Source of the DNA: Diorhabda sublineata
Lineage: Eukaryota; Arthropoda; Insecta; Coleoptera; Chrysomelidae
DNA length: 64,000 nt
NCBI RefSeq assembly: GCF_026230105.1
Contig: NC_079478.1
Location: 18,677,653-18,741,652 of the forward strand
Direction of reading: 5' to 3'
The notes beneath the pieces were generated by a model. That model was not told the origin of the DNA. It was given only the letters and a program-made list of their open reading frames with translations, and did no database searches. Of the stretch, positions 12,471 to 24,479 are shown piece after piece. Numbering within the stretch: the stretch's first letter is position 1; the number at the start of each line of letters is the position of its first letter. The translations under genes were made by a program, and so were the position numbers.

Positions 12471-14084
12471 TAATATTAGGCTTCAAAAATGAATCCATTG
12501 AAAGTAAATTTTTCAAGTTTGAGAAGGATTTGAGGTATTTAAGTACGTCAAATTTAAAATTCACTTATAAAACGAAAACTAAGTAAAATGAAGTAGCGAT
12601 TGTATCAAGTCATAAAATCAAAAAGCTACTTCATCCAGGCAAATCGTTTGTTATAATATTTCTAATGTGTGAAAAAACAGTTAAATCTTTAAGATTATAA
12701 ATCACATTGTGACAGTATATAATAATTTTGAGAGTCAATTTAAACAATACTATTGAATTCATTATAAACTCACCCCCAATAAAAATTGAACAGTCCGTAA
12801 TCATCATTTTTTTCCCTAAATCCTTTACCCTAAATGTAATATGTCGACAACCCAGGTGAAAGGCATGAAGAGTGGGGTTAAAAACCTTGCGACAAAGCGA
12901 CGCTTGTCATCTATTAAAAAAACCATGAAAGAGCCTATTGACATCCAGGATAGCTTGGTATTCACGTAGGAAATTTGTTTTGCACGAAGCATTGTTGCCA
13001 ATGCTTAAAAAATTTCAGCAAACAAGAGTCAAAAATGATTCACAAAATAAATATTCACAATATAAGCAAGAAAATATATAATTACACTTATTTGTTCTAA
13101 CACTGGTAACCATATTTACTTCTTTTTAGTCATATCATTTCAATCCTTCGATATTATAAAAATACCTACTTGATTGTGCCATTTGTATATCGTTTATTTT
13201 TATCGTTTCCGAAATCAGTATTTTATTAGTTTGATTCTAGTTCATGAAATCAATGGAGCTTTCATAAAGCATAAATGTTACTTAGTTATATGCAAAATAT
13301 AATGTTTGCTTGGGATCTATGTTGTAAGTACCGTTTCCAATCTTTGAGGACTCATAATCTAAATAGCATAAAGCTCAAAATACCTCCTGACGTAATTTTT
13401 CTTACAAGTAATTACACTTCCATTCCAAATATTTTAAAGAGTATTATTTTAAACTACCTTTTTGCCGTATTCTTCTTGTTACAAGAAACAATAGTTCCAT
13501 ACCCAACTATCTATCATTTTAATAATCACAATTTTCATGAATGATGTAAAATGTTTCTCATTAGTTATATATTCTTCGTTTTAGTATCAATTTCATCCTC
13601 TCCACAAAAATTTTCATGTAGACTATTATTTTGATTTTTAACATCTGTTTGCCTCATATTAATAATATCCCCAATAGATGTCTAAAGGATAAAAGCCTTA
13701 TGAATATTTTGATGATACTGAACAAGATAAAGATAAAGAAACAAATGTTTTAAAGGATCCGACAACAAAAATGAATTGAATATTTTTAGCTTAAGTGAGA
13801 CCAATAATGCGTCTAATAAAGAGTGAAATTTTCCAGTTTACACGAACAACCCACTATTAATTATAACTGTTAGATTTTTTGTTTGATCCTAATCTAGAGT
13901 AACGAGCGAAATATTGCTGGTTGAATGTGGATTATGATATTTTTCTCCATGCCTTTCATCTACTTTTTTTCCTTCTCAATCAATCCTCCTTGCTTCAACT
14001 GCTTTGACATTTTCAATCCATATTTCTCTCTTATTCATTCCTATTTTGGGTTCGAACATCAAAACATTTATTTGAAAGCTATAT
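12471..14084. other. no gene seen
   Basis: AT-rich DNA. A 43-codon frame starting with ATG at 12840 (MSTTQVKGMKSGVKNLATKR...) is basic and GC-richer than its surroundings, but I cannot assign it. The frames at 13275..13544 and 13925..14167 have no recognisable motif. Confidence 0.45.
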
Positions 14085-14405
14085 TTTGTGGCAACATTGT
14101 ACGTACACAAAAAGGGTTTGCTTTACAGAGAGGATTGTTTGAATTGCGTGTGTACGAGACGACGTGATGCGTGGACATGCGCATAACATTTGCTGGGGTT
14201 GTATAACCCCGAGGGGTTGTCCTTTCGTACATCCTTGATGGCATAGCAACCGTGATATCGACTTTTCACGCTGACAGTGGCGCCATAATAGAACATGGCG
14301 TTCGTGGAAAATGCAGGGTGGTAATTTATTAATGAATGTGTGACGGGAAATTTTGTGAGTAGCAACATTTGCTGGGAGGTTAACGCAGACACGAAACGAA
14401 TGGTT
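14085..14405. other. GC-richer island with repeated motif
   Basis: This patch of about 320 bp is clearly richer in G+C than its flanks. It contains AACATTTGCTGGG twice (near 14177 and 14362) and a palindrome AACCCCGAGGGGTT near 14203. Overlapping frames of 89 and 110 codons on the minus strand show no domain that I know. It may be a conserved non-coding element, an unrecognised exon or an old repeat. Confidence 0.4.
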
Positions 14406-16085
14406 TATCAATTGACGTACAAATATTTAAAATAAAATTGGTGCGGAATACAAAAATTTCTAATTATTTCTAACTAAGAATATAACATTGTGATTTGGAA
14501 CAAATGTTTTATGACAATGATGTTAAATATCTATCCATACAAGAGAAAAATAATATTTAAAGAATTATAGGTATACTCATATAATATTTAAATATTGTTA
14601 TGGTGGTATTTGTAACGCCATCAGAAGATTTTGTGAAATATATTAACTTGACAAGGCTAGAGAGTGCTTATGTATGTAGAGATGGCTGTAGATAAGAAAC
14701 AGTAGGATTATAATTAATCACATGGTACTATTGGCTTACGGCGAACATCTGGATTTCAGTGCCTTTGTTTTTAATTCATTTTGATTCATGTTTTAGCTTT
14801 CTTTTAAATATATTGCAGTGATTTATTGAATTCACATTGTTCTAATAAAACAAACTACTCCATAATTTTGGTGGGTTCTGCTTTACCTCTAGGCAGAAAT
14901 ATTTGAATATTTTCTTTTTGTGCGTCATATATAGGGTTTGATTAAAATCAGAAAATTAAGTGGTGGTAAATAAATCTTCGAACGAAGAAAGGTTGTTATT
15001 TATGAGGTGAGGGCGTTAAATAGGCGTCATTGTAAGTCTCACGAATAAAATAGTTACAGTAACTTAAAAAAATTGCTTATAATATATAAGGATTTTAATG
15101 AATTCACAAAAAGAACAGTACTATAACAAAAGCTTTCTTATAAGTAAAATGATTATTTAGAGCATATTTTTCTAGTAAGAAAAAAAAAATGTTTATTTGA
15201 ATCAAATATGCTGTAAATTAATTTGAAATGATCTTTGCAGCTTTACGAATCTCAAACCAAATACCTCTTTTCAGAGACCTTCTAAAACTCTATCTTCAAT
15301 ATTCGATAGTGTCTTTTTCATCATTATCACTATTATTTACTTAATGGTTTTAGTGTGATTATGTACGATAACAGTGGCAGATGTCGAATATTTGATTTAG
15401 AAGCACTTCGGAAACTTACTTTTATCTTTATCTTTGTGTCCAACCTGGATCCATATAAATTATGATTAATTTCAACATGATTCCTCTAGTCTTAATCATT
15501 CCAATAAACTTCAATCTTTCGAAACATTTATCCATGTACTGAAGATACGGCTGGATTGCAGAATAATTATGTTAGTATTGATTATAAGAATATTAAGCGA
15601 TAGAACATATTTGGTACAAATTGAGTGGAGTTGATGTATTAGATTTTTTTATAAAGCATAAATTGATTCAATCAATATCAATATAGAGGCAACTAAGGTT
15701 AGTTTATTGGTATGATCATGCACATTGTAATTCAAATATCTTTCTGTCCTTGCTCATCGATTTTCTGTCATTCTTTGGCTTAGATCTTACTTTCAGTTGC
15801 GTGACATAGCCAGGATTAAGATGCACAGACTCTTTACAATGCACTTCTTAACATGTCTGTAAAGTTCAAGGATCACAAAATATTAGTTCCCATTACTATT
15901 TTGACCTTATAAGAAATTGATCTATACTTTTCAATGATAGTTCTGAAGACTGTGGTCGGGTAGGATGTGACTTAAAAGGAAGTGCTATTTTTTATAGAAA
16001 GATTGGGATTAGTGCGGTAGAGGAACGAGGTTTCGAAGACCTAGGCATTGACTTGCAGAATGATCATTTCCGGTATGAAGTAGGG
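14406..16085. other. no gene seen
   Basis: AT-rich DNA with short unsupported frames only. No repeats or RNA genes recognised. Confidence 0.45.
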
Positions 16086-16600
16086 TGTTGTCAGAGTGCA
16101 ATCGAATACCACAAATACTCATCGCCTCGCCGAGATATCGATTTTACTGTTTTTCGAAACGACGCCTCAAATCATGTAAGACTGCAAGTTCTGGAGTTCT
16201 TTTCGGGTGTGCTGCAGATTGCTGCCAAAGTTCATCGAATACCACATGTTTCACTCCGAGAACTCATCGTCTAGCCTAACCTAAGTTAACGTCGGGAAAT
16301 TTACTTGAGTGTTGAGATCGAACGTTCTGAGTATCAGAAATTTGTAGTTAATTTGACGGCCCTCGGTTTTTCCAAACAATGCGTCAAATCACTTGTAACT
16401 TTTCTCGGGAGCTGGGGTTTTGGGGTTCATTTTTGGTGTTGCTGCCAGAGTGCCGTCAAACTAACGACAAATTCCTGATACTCAGAACATTCGATCTCAA
16501 CACTCAAGTTTAACTTTAAGTTAGTTAGGCTAGATGTTGAGTTCTTGGAGTGAGACAGGTGGTATTCGACGCACTTTGGCAGCAATATGCAGCACACCAG
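16086..16600. repeat. modular foldback element
   Basis: A left arm (about 16205..16362) and a right arm (about 16452..16599) are imperfect reverse complements. Shared blocks run in order: GTGTGCTGCA, ATTGCTGCCAAAGT, TCGAATACCAC, CTAGCCTAAC, TTGAGTGTTGAGATCGAA, TTCTGAGTATCAG and TTTGACGGC. A related module also appears in direct orientation to the left (CAGAGTGCAATCGAATACCAC at about 16091, CTCATCGCCT) and in the loop (TGCTGCCAGAGTGCCGTC). So the element is built from repeated pieces as well as being inverted. No transposase. The short frames at 16053..16279 are by-products. Confidence 0.75.
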
Positions 16601-18217
16601 AATTGATAACTCTGCACGTTAGTGTTTAGGTCTTAGGCCATCCTCCTTGTGCCACTGTAACCCCGATCTCCCTGCAAAAAGTACTATATTCTCAATCGTT
16701 TTAGTCTTAAGAACTATTATTCTTGCACCGTCACCATTAAACGTGATTTTCCACTTCCAATTCTGAGGCCTCGGAAATGAGCCCTTATAGAGCACAGAGC
16801 ACTTAATTGTAAGGTCAAAACATTACAGCACTAACATGGGATCTATTTTTCAGTGACTCCGGAACTTTTAGTTTATTTACATTATACTTCTTAACTAGCC
16901 AAAATGATGTACTCTCCATTCTTAACATTATTTTTGACAGATTTAGAGAAAATCTTACCAAGATATTATTAATAGTTTATTAACACAACAACTAACCTCA
17001 TAAGTATTTTACTCACCATAAACATTTTGTGTAGAAATTACACTTATAATTTTTACGGTAGAATGCCTCATTCTCATCGGTGTCAGATTGTTGTGGACTG
17101 TGGAGGAGTCCGTCGAGTAGAAGAAGCAAGAAAGGCCTTCGAACTGCCGACAAAGATATAATATGTAGAGCACATATATTTACATATATTATTCGCCTCG
17201 AGGCATTCAAGCACATATTGTGTACAGTGCCGTAGTTGTCATATTTTCACGTATATTATTATATAAATAGGGAAATATCTGATTTTTGCAGAACGGCATA
17301 ATAAACAATGTAGGGAATTATCTGTTTTCTCAACTATTCTTTGGCATATAAAATGTTATGAGAACTAGTAGAAGTGAATTGAGAGTCTTGTCAATCTAAA
17401 CAGAGTTGGCATAGTTGCAGCCCCCAACTGTGGTCTTAATTATAAGTAAACTGTCCTTAAAAATCGTGCAGCTCTTGGTGGCTTTAGTTTTATCATTTGG
17501 TATTTCATCCAAGTAAGTGAGTTTTTACTACTTTAAGTTCTTGCCTCTAGTAATATTTGTAGATGAGGAGGACATTATGAAAAAAACTGCTGTTTTATCA
17601 AATTTTTCGAATAGAGTGGTAAGTCTTTTACAAATTACTTTCTTCTATAACTTGTGTGGCTATAAACAGAAATGACTACTTCCCCACTATAACCAACGAG
17701 ATCGCGATATTTGGAAAAAAAACGTAGCGTGTCGGTTGGCATGTCATAACTCAAGCTCATTGCTTCAGGGTCTATATATTTTTCATACAATTATAAAAAA
17801 TGAATTTAAGAATCAGAAATTAATTAGGATAAACTCAATTATATTATTAATCTGCTTGAGATTGGAGCCTTCAAACTTACAAATAGAGAAATTATAAATT
17901 CCTAATAACCTCCAAACTCATATGAATGAATAAGGTTAAATGTCAATAACGAATGAATCCTTGTGCAAACTGGTCAACCTACTACCATTTACAGTAGAAT
18001 CTTTCAAGTTTAAATGATTGTCAAGACCTTTTTATGTTTATGGTTTTATGAAACATCTAACCATAAACTATTTTTAAAAAACATCTGCCACAATATTTAA
18101 TGATTCGGAAAAACCAAGATTTCCATTTTCTAGTTCATCAAAGTCATTTTTTATTTTTATATTATCATTACTAATTGCGAAGCACTTATGCACTACTCAG
18201 CTTGTATGTGGTATCAT
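16601..18217. other. no gene seen
   Basis: AT-rich DNA. The 67-codon minus-strand frame at 17013..17216 has a hydrophobic leucine run but no recognisable family. Nothing else stands out. Confidence 0.45.
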
Positions 18218-18850
18218 TTAGCTACCTCGGATGTTATTGTGCAGGGTCTTGGACACGACGCCAGATTGACACATAATAATTGTGACTATTTCAACATTTT
18301 CGCTGTGTCGCATATATTTAATCTCAATTGCGAAATCCGCATACTTAGCCAGTCTCCGTTAGTGTTTGTTGATATTGTTTTCTTTGGTATTCTTACGTCG
18401 ATTATCTACCAACTTTATGTCAGGTTTATTATTCGTTATCTATCCATTGGTGTCGAAGTATAGTCCTTCTACGGCGGATACTTTTAGTACGATGTATTGG
18501 TATCGAAAAGACTAAACTTGTTGGGTAGTTTCTGGCGAATGATGTTGCAATCAGTATTAGCTAACACACCTTAAGCAGATATTATGTGTTGAATGGCCTT
18601 TGATGCTAGTTGATACTTTCGGCATTTGTCGAATTGAGTGTTTGGATCGTTAATCACATTCTTCTTTTAGATGTTAGTGGTGATAACCTGATCTTGGATA
18701 GCCATTTTAAAGCCATCGGTCTTGGAAAAGAGGGCTTTGCTAGCCATCTGATTGAAGTTTCTTTGTCCATATGCGGCTGGTTGAGGTCGTGATGATGTCT
18801 ATCGTGTAATGCTTTCTGTAACGATTGTTCTAGTTTCCTGCTATCTAATA
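18218..18850 (-). pseudogene. LINE ORF2 C-terminal region (AIQDQVI-type tail)
   Basis: Across minus-strand frames the order is HDLNQPHMDKETSIRWL, SKALFSKTDGFKMAIQDQVI, NDPNTQFDKCRKYQ, ASKAIQHIISA, a stop, GVLANTD, then NNKPDIKLVDN, LAKYADFAIEIKYM and IIMCQSGVVSKTLHNNI. This matches the known tail of a widespread LINE group: TS-RWL, EGF--AIQDQVI-T--Y-K, KCR-C, IQHI-SGC--LA-T, PDI-L-D, KY-DLA-EI--MW and GV-PK-L. The first cysteine partner after KCR is lost and stops and frameshifts are scattered throughout. The reverse transcriptase itself is absent upstream, so the copy is 5'-truncated. Confidence 0.85.
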
Positions 18851-20026
18851 TTAACTAGAAATAAGCAAAAGACAATCGGAATTCAGATCATTCAAAATCA
18901 ATAACCTTAACGAGAACGAGAGAAAATTTAGGTTTTCCAAACATAGTCAAGAATATTACAATTAATTCATTATATTCATATAAGATATGAACAATTGAAT
19001 ACAAAATTACTCATTGCCAGTTTCAAAATCTAGATATTCCATTCCTGAAATCCATTTGGAAACTTATAACTTTCGAATTAACAAAATAATACATAATAAT
19101 TGAAATTTTATAAAAAGTTTGAACCAATCTATTTTGCTGTTGCTTTTTTGTTTTATTTAGTCTTCAACGCCCGCAATGGTTTACCTTGCGGCGAGTTCTT
19201 CACTGCTGCCGGGTGCCGTAAAACAAAACTTCAAGAGAAACCCACCGACAGCAACCTCACTTTTCCATCTCGAACAATTCATTACTAGAATGTATATTTC
19301 CTATTCTCTCTTTCTTTTAGAGAGTATGGCTAAGAAATAAAATAGCTCGTCTCTTCTGACCTGTCAAACACATCATGTACGTTACATTTTATTCTATGTT
19401 GTCCAGTGACTATGTGAGCCGTTGCTTATTTTATATGGTCATACTTTACGTTCAGACCAACCTTCAGTAGCAAATATTTCTATTCTATTGAAACATAACC
19501 TCAAACTCGCTGCTGAAGTTTGAATGGCTAGTAGTATGTGAACGGTTTAGAATAACATGGTAACATGGAAGTTACTGAGAATATTTCATAATTATTTGTT
19601 AAAAAAACTCATTACATACTAAAATCATCAAATTAGTAATTATTTAAATAATATCTTCGACAACAAGGTCGTAGTTTTTAAAGTAATTTTAATAACAACT
19701 TCGCATTAAGTATTAATCACGATTTTTCAAGAAATTTATCTTAAATATTGGGCTGAAGGCAATAATAATACAAAAAGCATTGAAATTCGATTAACCAATT
19801 AATTTCCTGACTCATATTATCCAATTTTTTTCATTGTTTAATTAGATAAACAATTTCTTTGCATGCTTGTGCTTTTCCTGTTCGTACATTCCATATCAAC
19901 TTATAGTTTAACTACTTACGCTTTAAGTGGTTGAAAAATTGATTAACCAAAGATAATATTAACCTCTCTTCTGTTCATTACTCTGTTAGAATCAGAGTAT
20001 GACATTTTACTGGATATTATCCTTAA
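18851..20026. other. no gene seen
   Basis: AT-rich DNA with a GC-richer patch at about 19165..19275, where the 62-codon frame 19100..19288 shows no known motif. No RNA gene or structured repeat recognised. Confidence 0.45.
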
Positions 20027-20227
20027 CTATATTCCAAACTACGGCTGGTGACTGGTCTTTTGAACGCACATGGTTATCAAAGAAGCCATCTTCATACAGA
20101 CGATACACAATGTCGCTGGTGGTTGGAGGAGGAAGATACTTCAGACCATATCATTGATGAGTGCCCAGTACAAACACGTGCGAGATTCAAGCACATGGAA
20201 TGCAGTAGAGTCTACCCAGCTACGTGA
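20027..20227 (+). pseudogene. LINE ORF2 C-terminal tail (LVTGLL / CRWW-EEEDT type)
   Basis: One frame reads LYSKLRLVTGLLNAHGYQRS, then HLHTDDTQCRWWLEEEDTSD, then HIIDECPVQTRARFKHMECS and stops at 20225. The order LR-VTGLLTGH---R-HLH, C-x-W-C-EE-ET, H-L-ECP is the usual post-RNase H tail of RNase H-bearing insect LINEs (I/R1/Jockey-like). The normal C-x-x-C knuckle has become CRWW, and the RNase H and reverse transcriptase are missing, so this is a truncated, inactive copy. A longer frame in another register (20070..20312) is only its shadow. Confidence 0.8.
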
Positions 20228-20358
20228 AAAGGTTCAGGAAAAAAAAGAAAGAAATCAACCGGCTTTTAACCGCTCATTGTCAGAGCTATTCCAAAGCCTG
20301 TACAATCTTTAAAAACATTGATCCATCCATCTGAATAATGTTATAGAATAAGCATATA

Positions 20359-20753
20359 CAGTGCGTTTCAGATAAAAGTATCCACCTTTAATAACTTTTG
20401 TAGTACTGGTATTTAGAAAAAATCCAAAAACACGTCAATTTATGTTGGAAGGGGCAAGCATTATGGCATATTTAAACTTACTGGAAAAGCCACCCCCTCG
20501 CCCCTAGCAGCATCCCCTTTATTTTTTTAAATTACTTGTCATATTTTTTATGTAAAATTTGGATACTCCTCTTTGAGCTGATTTCAAAAATGTATAATAC
20601 TTGTAGGTTAAAGTGGTTAGTTTATGAGATAAACAATTTTTCTTTTAAGAGCACAAATTTTACTTATTATTTACTTTCACCTTATTTGCCTGTACTAAAA
20701 TGGGTTGTACAACAGTTCAAACTCTTTAATCTTTTTAACTGGGCTATTTATTA
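20359..20753 (+). repeat. left long terminal inverted repeat
   Basis: About 395 bp, reverse-complementary to 21356..21749 with only scattered mismatches. The open frame at 20536..20832 that runs through it is mirrored by 21348..21572 in the other arm; both come from the repeat and are not genes. Confidence 0.92.
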
Positions 20754-20758
20754 TGAAG

Positions 20759-21233
20759 TTACAATAAGTGTTCAAAATGAGTACCATTCACTTCCATACA
20801 ATGGTATAATCTATTTTGAAATGCCTCTCTGACATTGCTTAATACGGCTGGATTTAATTGTCGACATTCATTTTCTATCCTCTCTCGTAAATCATCCAGA
20901 GATTCTGGTTGGGTAGCATAAACTTTTGTTTTTAAATACCCCCATAAAAAGAAGTCTAGGGGTGTTAAATCCGGTGACCTAGGTGGCCACTCCATCATCT
21001 GCCCCCTTCTACCTATCCAACGAGCGGGGAATGTTTCGTTTAAAAATTGTCGGACAGGCATAGCATAGTGTGGGGGAGCTCCGTCTTGTTGAAATACCAG
21101 TAAATCTTCGGAAAGGAGTTGCATGTCTTCCGTCATGTAATTCGTTAAATATTCTAGCAGCAGCTCTTGCACAATTATTATTTTGGTAGTATAAACCTAC
21201 AATTTCAATTCTTTCTTGCAAAGAGTAAACCAT
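20759..21233 (-). pseudogene. mariner-like transposase, internally deleted
   Basis: The minus strand starts with MVYSLQERIEIVGLYYQNNN and CARAAARIFNE, an N-terminal helix-turn-helix. At about 21150 the frame shifts and the reading resumes as NYMTEDMQLLSEDLLVFQQD, GAPPHY, then WPPRSPDLTPLDFFLWGYLK, NRLYHCMEVNGTHFEHLL and a stop. The second and third catalytic aspartates (QQD and SPD) are present with 37 residues between them, a D(37)D spacing rather than the classic D(34)D. The stretch that should hold the first aspartate is missing, roughly half of a typical 340-residue protein. The junction falls in a short overlap, so it is probably a deletion fused out of frame. Confidence 0.88.
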
Positions 21234-21355
21234 TTCAGAGAAACAAAATAAATAATGTATCAAATTACACTATCAATAGTGACTACAAATTCTAGTTGAC
21301 AATGTCAAACTTTAATAAAAAGTAGAGTTTTTTGTTGTTTGGATTTTTTAAGTAG

Positions 21356-21749
21356 AATAAATAGCACAGTTAAAAAGATTAAAGAGTTTGAACTGTTGTA
21401 CAACCCATTTTAGTACAGGCAAATAAGTTGAAAGTAAATAATAAGTAAAATTTGTGCTCTTAAAAGAAAAATTGTTTATCTCATAAACTAACCACTTTAA
21501 CCTACAAGTATTATACATTTTTGAAATCAGCTCAAAGAGGAGTATCCAAATTTTACATAAAAAATATGACAAGTAATTTAAAAAAATAAAGGGGATGCTG
21601 CTAGGGGTGAGGGGGTGGCTTTTCCAGTAAGTTTAAATAAGCCATAATGCTTGCCCCTTCCAACATAAATTGACGTGTTTTTGGATTTTTTCTAAATACC
21701 AGTATTACAAAAGTTATTAAAGGTGGATACTTTTATCTGAAAAGCACTG
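21356..21749 (-). repeat. right long terminal inverted repeat
   Basis: Partner of 20359..20753; the outermost bases are followed by TA at 21750..21751. One visible difference at the tip is AAAGCACTG here against the complement of CAGTGCGTT on the left. Confidence 0.92.
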
Positions 21750-21874
21750 TATACAATAATAATCAAAATTATATTGAATAGTTAATTCTGTCTATATTGA
21801 TAAATATCGCATTTTTAATAGAAGAGGTTATTGACGTTTTGAATTAATTTGGGTTTTTATTAATATATACAATA

Positions 21875-21960
21875 GAGCCTGACATTGACAACTAGATTTA
21901 TGAATTAATAGATTACCTACCACATGAATATCAATTAAATTGTCAATAATTTTTTATAGT
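21875..21960 (+). repeat. dispersed repeat family, copy 2
   Basis: Contains CTGACATTGACAACTAGATT and TGAATTAATAGATTACCTAC followed by CACATGAATATCAA, matching copies at 9954, 36095 and (inverted) 46066. The GACATTGACAAC part is shared with the 36-kb copy. Confidence 0.65.
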
Positions 21961-24479
21961 TATTTATGAATAGAAATCTAACATAAGCAACATTTATTCA
22001 AGAAAATTATAAAAATTTTGTTTCATTATATACGAAGGGTACAACGAAACTTTTTGATCAAATAGGTATTCAAAGAAGTTATGAAGAACACAGTTTTAGC
22101 ATATAGGCATATTGATCAATATTTCATCCTCAAAAAAAGTTTTACTAAAATAAAAAATATTGAGAAATATTTTTTGTTATAACATCAAATACATGCAAAG
22201 AAAGATTGGCTGTATTAAATATTTTCAGCTAAAAACGAGGTGTCAAATAAACACATTAAAAAAATCACTTGGGCTGAATTTGATTTAACCACGACATTTT
22301 ATATCCTCATGTATATAAGAGTAACATAATTGAGCCAGATAAGGTTTATCTTGTCAAATGTATAAACGTTATTCATCATCACAGTTTAAAATATGCAGAA
22401 AGTTGTTTAAACGTTCAATTATTCCCGAGCATACTTAATAATCAGCTACAGGTTCGTACAAAGTATTTTAATAGATGAAATCGTTTTCCAATTTTCGTGA
22501 AATTATTACGTCGTCTTTATTCATCCGCATTTCACTAGTAAAATTCTAATTAAAGATGGGAGATGGCTCTATGGCTATGATCCTGACACACACAAAACAG
22601 TTACTTACCTGAAACTGAAAAAATAGCAGCAACACTATGCGATTTCTGGCTCGTGTGCTTAAAGCGAAACGTTTTGACGCATTAACAAACAAAAGGTAAG
22701 CCATTACAGAAGAAACTTTCTAAGTGTACTTTCAGTTAACGTTGAAATTTTGCATTACCAACTGAAAGCCAAGGAAGTTAATCTGGATCATATGAACCTC
22801 TTTCGTTTATTTTTCATGTAAAAGTATATGAAGAGCGTTTTGAAAAAAAAAGGTCGTTACAATTAATATCCGGATATTCTAGGTCAGTTTATTTAGTTCT
22901 CCTAAAATGTTTCTCCATCAAAAACATTAATACTATTCATATATAACTTATCAATATGCGATTTATATAAATTAATTGAAGTATTTTTCTTAAACAAGAG
23001 CGTCTTCTTCGATTTGATGCAGAAAGCTGATATTTCCTACCCTCGTAACGTATGGGTCAGAAAAAAAATTATAATATTGAAAAGAGATCGAAATAGTGAA
23101 GTTTGAAATTATTAATAGTAACAATAAATATTTGAACATAGATCTTGAAGTAGACTAGCAAACGAATGGCGTTTAACATTAAGTGCTAATATAACATAAC
23201 GAGGTTACATTTTGAGATTCTACAATAAAGCTCTGCAAAATTCTACTTCTTCGCGGCATAAACTGGTCTTTAACATCTCTGTTTCTATTAGAAAAAGAGT
23301 AATACGGAAGTTAGCGGCAAGAAGTGAAAATGTGGATCAAGCATTAAACAACTTAACTTAACAAAATTCTAGAATCTATAAAAGAAGTCTATCGATAATA
23401 ATTGTTGTCAACAATACTAAAAAGAACCTAGGTAATAACTGTTCCATAGCTTTTTTAATATCAAACATCGTAACAACATAATAATAGCAATTTTACCACA
23501 TCAAATCAATGACGGGCTAGCACGCGTCCTTAACGACCGTTCTGAATAAATGTTTTCATTTCTCTTGATATTTAACTGTTTTGTTAAAAGTAGGAGCGTC
23601 TGTTCAACCAAATATCCATTTTTTAAATCTTTTAATCTAGGAAGAATTGCAGTTGTATTATAATGTGGATTAGATAGATTAAAATTCATGTTAAAAATTT
23701 TATTGGCAGCCGCCGATAATTATCAAATGTCTCAGATTATCTCTTATTACAACTATAGAAATTGGTAAATATGAGATCCAAAGCGCAGGGCAAGAAACAT
23801 TGTTCTAATTGTTTTTCATTTCCATATAGTTTAGTTGTCCATTGTCGCACTAAACGTTGTTTTCCATATTTTCACAACTGAAATAACAATATGATTTTTA
23901 TTTGAGTGTGATAATTCAATTTATGAACCGTATTTCATTGCATGTAGTCACTATTAATCCCTACGTAGATGCCTTGATCCTCAAATATGTTTTTTTCAAA
24001 ATACAGTGGCTAAAGTGGCAAACACTTGTCTACAACGCAACAATAGATTAATAAATACTTACCGAGCACCCCAGAGACATAATAGCTGGATTTTGAAGAG
24101 TTGTGGCGCCTCAAACCTCTTTTTTTCAAAAGCTCAGACGAGGATTATGAGATATTGCAGGGACGGTGTGAGCTACTGAAGTAAAACAAATTATTTTTTT
24201 TTTCTGAATAATTTCTGAATTATTTGTGCTGAATCATCCAGCAGTTCTAATTAGTTCTAACTCTTTCTCTCTTAACTTTTTATTTCTGACATATATTTAA
24301 CAAAATCGTTGAGAAAAAAACAACATATCGTTCCAATAAGAACCTTAAACATTTTTAGAAATAGAAGAAAATCGAATACTCAAGCATCATCCAAGAAGTT
24401 GAAGCAAAATATTTGCAGTACTCTAGAGATGTTAGACGATAGAAACATTAAAATTGTGATGGGAAAAAGTTAAAGGCGT
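21961..24479. other. no gene seen
   Basis: About 2.5 kb of AT-rich DNA with only short frames (for example 23501..23689 on -). No RNA gene, transposase motif or structured repeat recognised. Confidence 0.45.

Larger units (their letters stand above)
20359..21749 (-). mobile_element. mariner-like element with about 395-bp terminal inverted repeats
   Basis: The left end (CAGTGCGTTTCAGATAAAAG at 20359) and right end (CTTTTATCTGAAAAGCACTG ending 21749) start a near-perfect inverted repeat that extends about 395 bp inward on both sides. TA flanks each end, matching Tc1/mariner insertion. The centre (about 20754..21355) holds a damaged transposase on the minus strand. Total length is about 1391 bp, and well over half is inverted repeat. 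The arms differ at only scattered positions, suggesting a fairly recent insertion or homogenisation. The transposase has lost its middle, so this copy is non-autonomous. Confidence 0.92.

Noticed and set aside
14079..14411. 110-codon minus-strand ORF
   Set aside because: Two other frames are equally open in this GC-richer patch and none shows a domain; recorded as an island rather than a gene.
16053..16279. Two overlapping plus-strand ORFs
   Set aside because: They are by-products of the repeated modules of the foldback element.
20070..20312. 80-codon plus-strand ORF
   Set aside because: It is the wrong-frame shadow of the LINE tail reading CRWW-EEEDT-HIIDECP.
20536..21572. Two near-identical ORFs of 98 and 74 codons facing each other
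   Set aside because: They lie in the two arms of the long terminal inverted repeat; their similarity comes from the repeat and not from a duplicated gene.
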